Assembly: GCA_021799945.1 (NCBI GenBank)
Contig: JAJYZK010000264.1
Location: 1 to 5,055, forward strand
DNA from: Acidobacteriota bacterium
GTDB taxonomy: Bacteria; Acidobacteriota; Terriglobia; Terriglobales; Acidobacteriaceae
Direction: 5' to 3'
DNA length: 5,055 nt
Shown here in pieces: positions 1 to 5,055 of this stretch. How positions within the stretch are numbered: position 1 is the stretch's first letter; every line of letters starts with the position of its first letter. The notes beneath the pieces were generated by a model. It saw only the letters and a list, made by a program, of their open reading frames with translations, searched no databases and had not been told where the DNA came from. Made by a program: the position numbers and the translations under genes.

Positions 1-37
1 TCAGCGCCGCGAGCTTCAACAATACGCGGCGAACCAT
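1..37 (-). CDS. Possible start of a further exported protein, truncated by the left edge
   Basis: On the minus strand an ATG at 37-35 opens a frame that stays open to the edge and reads MVRRVLLKLAAL, a basic start followed by a hydrophobic run, as in a signal peptide. Only 12 codons are visible. No clear Shine-Dalgarno sequence precedes it, and an overlapping frame from a GTG at 41 is also open to the edge. The orientation and position, about 317 bases after the TPR stop, suit a separate gene on the same strand, but chance cannot be excluded. Confidence 0.3.
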   Translation of the reverse strand, partial: MVRRVLLKLAAL

Positions 38-354
38 TCACGGAACATGAGTCTTAACGCCGACCTTCCGCGGAGGGGGGAATCCGCGCCGGCTCACCAA
101 GGGACCAATCCTGTTCGGATCGCCGACAAGCCATCCGGATCGGCGTCGCCTGTTTCTCGCCTCTGCGCTTGCGGGCGCCGTCTTCGGAGATGGGCGTCCT
201 GGCCAGGTCAACGGTCGAACTCACTATCAGCATACTATCTTCTCGCAATTCCGGGATGCACAGGGGCGCGCCGAATTGCGCCATCGACCGCGATCCGCGT
301 CACCCCATGGAGGGCGCCGGCCCATTCAAGAGGCTGCCGGAAAACAGCGACTTG
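38..354. other. Intergenic region downstream of the TPR gene
   Basis: About 317 bases without a supportable gene. Short open frames exist on both strands (the longest, 103 codons from 47 on the plus strand and 76 codons ending at 54 on the minus strand), but none has a ribosome site or recognisable protein features. The region contains an 8-base inverted repeat (244-251/273-280), a direct repeat ACTATC at 223-228 and 234-239, a 10-base palindrome CCTGGCCAGG (198-207), and a 6-base hairpin arm pair (121-126/140-145). A TTGACC on the minus strand (211-206) resembles a -35 box, but I see no matching -10. No T-run terminator follows the TPR stop. Confidence 0.5.
244..280. repeat. 8-base inverted repeat with 21-base spacer
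   Basis: CGCAATTC (244-251) and GAATTGCG (273-280) are perfect reverse complements in the non-coding stretch after the TPR gene. The arm centres are 29 bases apart, close to three helical turns, which would suit a dimeric regulator; a hairpin is also possible. Such a match could arise by chance in 300 bases, so this is only a candidate site. Confidence 0.3.
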
Positions 355-1611
355 CTAAGGGCCGCTCGACAGGACCTGCTTCATGCGCTGATTGCTCAGA
401 CCCGTAACGGTATCTGTAGTTTGCGTCTGGATCTGGCGATAGAGGGCCTGGGCTTCCCGCCGCTTGCCAAGCGCAGAATACGCTCGGGCCAGGTTATAGG
501 CGGCGCTGCGCATGGCGGGATCTATTTTGTGGGCAATCTCCAAATCCACGACCGCTTTCTGTGGGTCGCCTTGCTCGAGCAGAAGCTGGCCCCGTAAGGC
601 GCGCGCGGGCGCCGAACGGCCATCGAGCTGAATGGCCTTATCCAGTTCGGCGATCGCTTCGGCGGGATGGGTCGGGTCAAGCTCGAGCATGCACTCGGCC
701 AGGAGATATTCGAGATCCGAGCTGTTCACCCCGGCGCGCATGGCGCTGCGAAGATCGGCGGCCGCATCCGCATAGTGGGTCAGCCGGTAATCGGTCAGGG
801 CAAGGAAAAAGCGAGGTTCGGCTGTGGCCGGGGAAATCGTGATGGCTGTGCTGAAGTCGTTGCGCGCATCCTGCAATTTTCCCAGCAACGTATCGGTGGC
901 GCCCCGGACAATATATATCTCAGCCGTCGTGGGGAAGATCCCGACCGCTTCCGTCGCCACCTTTTGCGCCTCGGCAAACTTGCCGTCGTCGCTGAGCAGG
1001 GTGATGAGATTGAGGTAACAATCGAGGTCCCGTGGATTCCGCCGCAACTGATCGCGCAGAACATCATAGCCCGCTTGATATTGGTTGCTCTTGGCGTAAG
1101 AAATGGCGAGCAGGTTCGCGCAGTCTGCATTGAGCGGATGCGTCTTCTGCGTGGCCGTGAGGGTTCTGATTGCGGCCGCGTAGTCGCCAAGCTCAAACTC
1201 CGCGAGGGCGACGGCATACGCATGCGTGAGGGCATCCGGCACATTCGGATCAATCGTGGCGAGGAGCCCAAGCGCGGCGTTGAAATCCTGGAGTTTGCCA
1301 TAAGCCCACGCAACATTGAAGAGTTCGAGGGGAGCGAGGTTCGGGCATTTTTGCAACAGATGCAGTTGCGCGGCGGCTTCGGCCCGCCGATGCTGCCGCA
1401 GCAATGCGTCGACGCTGCGCAGACCGGCGCGGACGTCGCACGCGCTGTTGTCCGGAGGGCTGGGGCTCTTCGCCGAAGTGGACGGGACAATACAGGCGAA
1501 CAGGGCGAGGAGAACGGCTGGACGCAGCGATCCGAAGAACACGGGGACGCGGGGCTGGAATCGTCGGTCGGCCAGCGCGCTAACCCGCGCGGAACGGTGT
1601 CGTAGCAACAA
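355..1611 (-). CDS. Exported tetratricopeptide repeat (TPR) protein
   Basis: The protein has 418 residues built almost entirely of helical TPR units. About nine to ten 34-residue repeats run from residue 61 to about 398, with the A-x-x-x-G-x-x-x-x-A-x-x-x-x-x-x-A pattern and a Pro near each repeat end (for example 96-127, 128-161, 162-195, 196-229, 230-263, 334-367). Repeats of this kind are protein-binding scaffolds; no catalytic motif is visible. A hydrophobic segment (residues 31-42, PAVLLALFACIV) followed by PSTSA-KS looks like a Sec signal peptide cleaved near 47, or an N-terminal anchor; a long basic stretch precedes it. The chosen start is TTG at 1611, because a strong purine-rich ribosome site sits just upstream. 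The next codon is also TTG, and a GTG at 1542 would give a shorter, more standard signal peptide but lacks a ribosome site. The gene overlaps the upstream propeller gene by 32 bases, which argues for one operon and coupled translation. The partner bound is unknown. Confidence 0.9.
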   Translation of the reverse strand: MLLRHRSARVSALADRRFQPRVPVFFGSLRPAVLLALFACIVPSTSAKSPSPPDNSACDVRAGLRSVDALLRQHRRAEAAAQLHLLQKCPNLAPLELFNVAWAYGKLQDFNAALGLLATIDPNVPDALTHAYAVALAEFELGDYAAAIRTLTATQKTHPLNADCANLLAISYAKSNQYQAGYDVLRDQLRRNPRDLDCYLNLITLLSDDGKFAEAQKVATEAVGIFPTTAEIYIVRGATDTLLGKLQDARNDFSTAITISPATAEPRFFLALTDYRLTHYADAAADLRSAMRAGVNSSDLEYLLAECMLELDPTHPAEAIAELDKAIQLDGRSAPARALRGQLLLEQGDPQKAVVDLEIAHKIDPAMRSAAYNLARAYSALGKRREAQALYRQIQTQTTDTVTGLSNQRMKQVLSSGP

Positions 1612-3346
1612 TTCCTCTCCCTTCCTGCACGGTGATCAACTGATCGGCCGCGACGCCTTTCAGTTGTTCCGCCTGACCGCTGGGCCAAAAAATGTCAAAA
1701 TCCACCTGCCGCGCCGAGCCCAGGCCGAAGTGAAGCCGCGGGTCATTCGCCGAGAGATAACTGGACTGGCTGGCAAGGGTCTGGACGTTGCTTTTGCCTG
1801 CGTAATGAGCGATGACGCGGGCGCCGATGGCGCTGCGGTTCGACTTGGTTCCAATGAGCTTGATCTTGATCCAGTGCGGGTGGCCCCGAATGTCATTCCG
1901 CAGCAAAGAAGGCGGCTCGTTGAGGTTGACGATGAGGATGTCCAGGTCGCCGTCATTGTCGAAATCACCGAAGGCGCAGCCCCGGCTGGAATGAGCAGCC
2001 GTCACTCCAGGACCCGCAGACTGCCCAATCTCGTCAAACGTCCCGTCGCCGAGGTTGCGGAACAGGAGGCGCGGGCTCTTATTCGGGTATTGCGGAAGCG
2101 TCTTTTCCAACTCGGGATAGACGCTCCCGGTCACCAGAAAGACATCGGGGTAACCGTCATTATCCAAATCCACGATGCCCGCGCCCCAACTGGTGTAGCG
2201 CGACTCGTAGCCGATGCGGCTGGCCCGCGTCACATCCTCGAAATTGGCGTGGCCGTCGTTGCGGTAGAGGTCGCTGCTGTCGTCGGAAAAATTGGTCTTG
2301 AACAGGTCCAGATGTCCGTCCAGATTGTAGTCTCCCACGCCTATTCCCATCCCTGCCTGTTCGGCTCCATCGTCGCTGAGGGCGATGCCGCGAAACAGCC
2401 CCTCTTCGCGAAACGTTCCATCGTGGTTGTTCATATAGAGAAGGCTGGGCGTGGAGTCGCACGCGACAAAGATGTCCTGCCATCCGTCTTCATTGAAATC
2501 GGCCGCGACCACCGTCAACCCGAAGGCGCGCGCCGGCCCGGCGATCTTCGCCCGCGCGGTGACATTCGTAAACGTGCCGTCGCCGTTGTTGCGATAGAGG
2601 ACGTGGGTTCCCGGAAAACTCGGCTCCAGGCCGCGTGGGCCGCAGTTGACCTGGATGCCCTTCCAGTTACAGTTGACATCATTTTCCGGCTTGGGCGCCG
2701 TCTTCAGGTCGAACTGGACATAGGTGGAGACGAAAAGATCCAGATTTCCATCGCGATCATAATCGACGAAGGCGCAGCCCGTGCTCCAGGTGGGAGGATT
2801 GGCCGGGAGCGCGAGCCCCGCCCGTTCCGTCACGTCGGTGAAGGTGCCGTCGCCGTTGTTGCGATAGAGCCGGTTCTGGCCATAGCCGGTGCAGAATAGG
2901 TCCTCGTAGCCGTCGTTGTTATAGTCGCCGACACAGACTCCCATGGCCCATCCGGTCGCTGTCAGACCGGCCTTCTCGGTGACATCGGTAAATGTTCCAT
3001 TCCGGTTGTTTTTGTAGAGCCGGTTGCTGGTATGGAGCGGGGCGCCCTCCAGGCGCGTTCCGGACAGAACAAAGATATCCATCCACCCGTCATTATCGTA
3101 GTCGATGAAGGCGCAGCCGCAGCCATCGGCCTCCAGGATGTACTCCTTATGCGCGACTCCGCCATAGGTGGTGGGGAGCGACAATCCGGCGCTCGCCGCC
3201 ACATCGGTGAAGTGCGCCAGGAACGGACGCCCGGATGACGGAGGCGGAGGCCCCTGCTTCAGGCCTCGAGTCGCAACCTGTCCCAGCAACTTCGTGCTCC
3301 ATGCGGTCGCGGACAGAGAAAGGAACCTGCGACGAGAGAAAATCAT
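1580..3346 (-). CDS. CRTAC1-family protein: Tat signal, seven-bladed FG-GAP/VCBS propeller, ASPIC/UnbV domain
   Basis: This 588-residue exported beta-propeller probably acts outside the cytoplasm; its ligand is unknown. The N-terminus, MIFSRRRFLSLSATAWS, matches the twin-arginine consensus (S-R-R-x-F-L) directly after the start. Seven calcium-binding loops of type DxDxDGxxD are visible: 82-90, 141-149, 195-203, 283-291, 339-347, 393-401 and 461-469. They alternate with LYRNNGDGTFTDVT-like strands, as in integrin-type FG-GAP/VCBS propellers. A longer interval between loops three and four (about 204-282) contains two cysteines (226, 235) ahead of a CGPRGL motif. The C-terminus (about 503-572) is a classic ASPIC/UnbV domain with SSYLSANDPRLHFGLG and FWPSG. 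I chose the ATG at 3346 because it puts the Tat motif at the very N-terminus and has a GGAGG upstream, though 15 bases away. An in-frame ATG at 3412 would add 22 residues and has no well-placed ribosome site. The stop (TAG, 1582-1580) lies inside the TPR gene that follows. Family knowledge: CRTAC1 is named for the animal cartilage acidic protein; the bacterial role is unresolved. Confidence 0.93.
   Translation of the reverse strand: MIFSRRRFLSLSATAWSTKLLGQVATRGLKQGPPPPSSGRPFLAHFTDVAASAGLSLPTTYGGVAHKEYILEADGCGCAFIDYDNDGWMDIFVLSGTRLEGAPLHTSNRLYKNNRNGTFTDVTEKAGLTATGWAMGVCVGDYNNDGYEDLFCTGYGQNRLYRNNGDGTFTDVTERAGLALPANPPTWSTGCAFVDYDRDGNLDLFVSTYVQFDLKTAPKPENDVNCNWKGIQVNCGPRGLEPSFPGTHVLYRNNGDGTFTNVTARAKIAGPARAFGLTVVAADFNEDGWQDIFVACDSTPSLLYMNNHDGTFREEGLFRGIALSDDGAEQAGMGIGVGDYNLDGHLDLFKTNFSDDSSDLYRNDGHANFEDVTRASRIGYESRYTSWGAGIVDLDNDGYPDVFLVTGSVYPELEKTLPQYPNKSPRLLFRNLGDGTFDEIGQSAGPGVTAAHSSRGCAFGDFDNDGDLDILIVNLNEPPSLLRNDIRGHPHWIKIKLIGTKSNRSAIGARVIAHYAGKSNVQTLASQSSYLSANDPRLHFGLGSARQVDFDIFWPSGQAEQLKGVAADQLITVQEGRGIVATTPFRAG
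1614..1620 (-). promoter_or_regulatory. Ribosome binding site for the TPR gene (supports a TTG start)
   Basis: On the minus strand the sequence reads GGAAGGGAGAGGAATTGTTG. The GGAGAGG core ends two bases before the first TTG (1611), and GGAG itself is five bases away. It lies inside the last codons of the propeller gene (Glu-Gly-Arg-Gly), so ribosomes finishing that gene could re-initiate here. It is the main evidence for a TTG start over a downstream GTG. Confidence 0.7.
2574..2869 (-). repeat. 26-base perfect direct repeat inside the propeller gene (2574-2599 and 2844-2869)
   Basis: The two 26-base segments are identical and 270 bases apart (a multiple of three). Both encode the blade strand LYRNNGDGT. 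Weaker copies of the same element occur near 2250-2272 and 3000-3018. The repeat reflects the internal blade duplication of the propeller and is preserved at nucleotide level, not only in protein. Confidence 0.8.
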
Positions 3347-3496
3347 GGACGAGCGGAACGACCTCCACGGAAATGACCGAAGCGCCTCCGCTCTCTGCAT
3401 CCCGCGCAGCATGGACGGAAGCGGCCTGGCCCCTCTTTCCGTTGTAGTCTACACGCCAAGCCACGGACCGGCGAAGCCGCGGAGTTGGCCAGGCCA
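3347..3496 (-). other. Gap between GH38 and propeller genes with two inverted repeats
   Basis: This 150-base gap (84 bases if the ATG at 3412 is used) holds no gene. A 9-base inverted repeat, GGCCTGGCC (3423-3431) and GGCCAGGCC (3487-3495), could pair across 55 bases; its upstream arm begins one base after the GH38 stop. A perfect short palindrome, TGTAG-T-CTACA, lies at 3443-3453, and a small CGGC/GCCG hairpin lies near 3470. None is followed by a T-run, so no intrinsic terminator can be called. I find no convincing -35/-10 pair, so read-through from GH38 is possible. Confidence 0.4.
3362..3366 (-). promoter_or_regulatory. Probable ribosome binding site for the propeller gene
   Basis: GGAGG on the minus strand lies 15 bases before the ATG at 3346. 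The motif is strong but the spacing is longer than the usual 5-10 bases. No better-placed site is seen for the alternative ATGs at 3412 or 3400 (the latter has none; the former has AGAGGGG about 17 bases away). It favours, without proving, the start at 3346. Confidence 0.45.
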
Positions 3497-5055
3497 TCAA
3501 TGCGCCTGGCATGCATTCGATCCCACAATCCGCACCGTGGCAATCTCATGCGGATGAATGACGAAGCCGAACCCATGGTCATCCGGGAGCGAGAGCTGCC
3601 GCCCATCGTTTTCGACGGCATTGGTCTGCCATGCCTGATCGATATGCAAGAGCGGCAAATGAACGTTTACGGTGCGTTGTTTGTCGCCGAGGTCTAGAAA
3701 GCGCAGGATGGTCCCGTTTCCGTCCTGCGCCGGTTTCCAGGTCTCAAAGAGGACGCTCGGATCGTCGATGCTGAGGAAGCTCTCTGTTCTCGGATCGAGG
3801 ATGCACGCAGCTCCGGAGGACATGAGCTGATTGGCGGCGGCTTCCTGGGCGGCTGCGCTGCCTGGGTTCTCCTCCTGCGGCGGCGAAAGCGCCTTATCCT
3901 GGGAGGTTACGCTGTCCGCCTCCAGCGGCGTGATCTCCTCCCACCCGAGGCGGCTCAGCGCCGGCGCGTCGGTAGCCGGCGAACTGGTGAGGACGTAGTG
4001 GAAGGTGAAGCGCCCGCCCTGTCCGGCGCGATAGTTGGTATCCCAGTAGTTGTTCATGACGTAGGAAAACACAGTGCCGCGTCGGTCGCCAAACTGATCC
4101 GGCCACTGGCCGAGATTGATGTCGCCGAAGGTAGCCAGCGGGGCATCGAGGGGAAGCAGCCCGACGGACAGACCGTTCTGTTGCAGGGCGATCCAGTGCT
4201 GCACCGGGAACCATTCATGCCCAGCTCCCGGATACATATCTTTCGCCGGATTGACGACGCCGTTCTGAATTTCGTACTGAAACTCAGGGTGATCCATCGC
4301 AAACGGGAATGCGAAGTACACACCCTCCTTGGAGTCGACCTCTTTCTTATCCACCTCTTCGACGAACTCGATCTTTTTCGTTTGATCGAAAAGGCGAATT
4401 TCAGTCGTGACCGACGGCGTATTGGCATCCTCGCTGCGCATCCGGGCCACCCATCCATAAAAGGGATGGGAAACCGAGATGAGGCTGCCGCTCGCGGAGG
4501 GGTGAATCTTCAGCTCCGGTTTGGGCTCAACATGGCTATATCTGAGAATTCGGTTTGGAGCTTTGTCTCCGCCGCTGACGTACAGATATTGCCCGAAGCG
4601 GTAGGGGCTGCTTGCATTGACCAGTTCGCGATTCAGTTGCTTATCGTAGATGCTCCGCACCGAGCCTGTGGAGGGATCCAACGTTACGCGATAAAAGGAG
4701 TTCTCCATGGTAAGGCTATGCCCGGGCGCAGGCTGCTCGGCAGGCGACGGAGATGGCTGCATCGAGTAGACCTTATATCCGAAGGTCGGAATATCGTCCG
4801 CCGCGAAGCGGATGTGATTGAATCCGCGCCCCGAATCGAGAATCTCATACGGCGCTTTCCGCCCGGTGGCGGCATCCACTATATCGTGTTCTTTTTCGAC
4901 GTCAAGAGAGACCAGGCCGCTGCGCTTCCAGCCAAGGCTATTAAAGACGACCACTCGCCCGGCTCCCACCGGGATCGCGCTCACCACGTTCGCCATGCTG
5001 TTGCGCGTAATAAAATCGGCCAAGGCGTTGGCGTTGACCGCATAGCGGTCCTTCA
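3497..5055 (-). CDS. Glycoside hydrolase family 38 (alpha-mannosidase type), C-terminal part; 5' end outside window
   Basis: The frame is open from the right edge to a TGA at 3499-3497, giving 518 residues with no start in view. A TTG at 5023 is an internal Leu codon, because the frame continues upstream (KDRYAVNANAL). GH38 enzymes are retaining glycosidases that remove alpha-mannose from glycans. Seen here, numbered from the first full codon: the end of the middle domain with a beta-sandwich start, VVFNSLGWKRSGLV (about 35-48); the GH38 C-terminal domain opening MENSFYRVTLDPSTGSVRSIYDK (starts at 116); GVYFAFPF (244-251); HEWFPVQHWIAL (279-290); the family-typical NNYWDTNY (334-341); and a last beta domain (about 435-510) ending in an EIATVRI motif. 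Two low-complexity, Pro/Ala/Gln-rich stretches (about 100-111 and 380-408) look like linkers. The catalytic Asp and metal-binding residues lie upstream of the window, so activity, substrate linkage and export cannot be judged. Family assignment is firm; exact specificity is not. Confidence 0.9.
   Translation of the reverse strand, partial: KDRYAVNANALADFITRNSMANVVSAIPVGAGRVVVFNSLGWKRSGLVSLDVEKEHDIVDAATGRKAPYEILDSGRGFNHIRFAADDIPTFGYKVYSMQPSPSPAEQPAPGHSLTMENSFYRVTLDPSTGSVRSIYDKQLNRELVNASSPYRFGQYLYVSGGDKAPNRILRYSHVEPKPELKIHPSASGSLISVSHPFYGWVARMRSEDANTPSVTTEIRLFDQTKKIEFVEEVDKKEVDSKEGVYFAFPFAMDHPEFQYEIQNGVVNPAKDMYPGAGHEWFPVQHWIALQQNGLSVGLLPLDAPLATFGDINLGQWPDQFGDRRGTVFSYVMNNYWDTNYRAGQGGRFTFHYVLTSSPATDAPALSRLGWEEITPLEADSVTSQDKALSPPQEENPGSAAAQEAAANQLMSSGAACILDPRTESFLSIDDPSVLFETWKPAQDGNGTILRFLDLGDKQRTVNVHLPLLHIDQAWQTNAVENDGRQLSLPDDHGFGFVIHPHEIATVRIVGSNACQAH

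Noticed and set aside
198..207. Palindrome CCTGGCCAGG, with related CCTGGCC/GGCCAGG in the other gap
   Set aside because: The GGCCAGG heptamer also occurs in coding sequence (near 488 and 698), so it is not specific to non-coding DNA and is expected at this GC content.
54..284. 76-codon minus-strand open frame after the TPR gene (also a shorter version from ATG at 233)
   Set aside because: No clear ribosome site for the ATG at 284 and only a weak GAGAAG before the one at 233; the protein is charged and unrecognisable. Could be reconsidered if conserved in relatives.
311..340. GC-rich GGGCGCCGGCCC element after the TPR stop as a terminator
   Set aside because: Stem of only four bases by simple folding and no T-run on either strand beside it.
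47..358. 103-codon plus-strand open frame in the left non-coding region
   Set aside because: No ribosome site before its ATG, Arg/Ser/Pro-rich composition typical of GC-rich noise, and no recognisable domain.
1486..1520. Lipobox-like LFAC in the TPR signal segment
   Set aside because: Phe at -2 does not fit the usual lipobox, and a better signal peptidase I site (STSA-KS) follows closely.
667..1605. 312-codon plus-strand open frame opposite the TPR gene
   Set aside because: Antisense shadow of the TPR repeats; Arg/Gly-rich, no motif, and the minus-strand frame has strong TPR signatures.
1316..2899. Very long open frame (527 codons) on the plus strand, opposite the propeller and TPR genes
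   Set aside because: It is antisense to two clearly recognised genes. Its repetitive Val/Ile/Ala-rich sequence mirrors the DxDxDG and LYRNNGDGTF codons of the propeller, it has no family resemblance, and such antisense frames are common in GC-rich DNA.

Overview
The window carries three co-directional genes on the minus strand, so the biological order runs from high to low coordinates. They are the C-terminal half of a glycoside hydrolase family 38 (alpha-mannosidase type) enzyme (3497-5055, cut by the right edge), a Tat-exported FG-GAP/VCBS beta-propeller with a C-terminal ASPIC/UnbV domain (CRTAC1 family, 1580-3346), and a secreted or membrane-anchored TPR protein (355-1611). About 317 bases of apparent non-coding DNA follow at the left end. 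At the extreme left edge there may be the first dozen codons of another exported protein on the same strand (1-37, weak).

The composition is GC-rich, roughly 60% by eye. A CRTAC1-type ASPIC/UnbV propeller next to a TPR protein, beside a GH38 enzyme, is a pattern I associate with Acidobacteriota (Terriglobia-like soil bacteria) and some planctomycete-like genomes. The phylum call is inference from family knowledge; no rRNA or marker gene is present to fix it.

The propeller and TPR genes overlap by 32 bases. The TPR gene appears to start at a TTG whose Shine-Dalgarno sequence lies inside the last codons of the propeller gene, so the two are very likely co-transcribed and translationally coupled. 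Both products carry export signals: a twin-arginine motif on the propeller and a Sec-like hydrophobic segment on the TPR protein. A joint extracytoplasmic role is plausible, such as an envelope or periplasmic scaffold, but it is not demonstrated. The GH38 gene is separated from the propeller gene by 84-150 bases, depending on the start chosen. I see no convincing terminator there, so it may belong to the same transcription unit. If so, the cluster would join glycan trimming to two exported repeat proteins of unknown function.

I found no RNA genes, CRISPR arrays, insertion sequences, phage genes or defence systems. The nearest thing to an undescribed system is the coupled CRTAC1-TPR pair beside GH38; both are known families whose function in bacteria is poorly defined.
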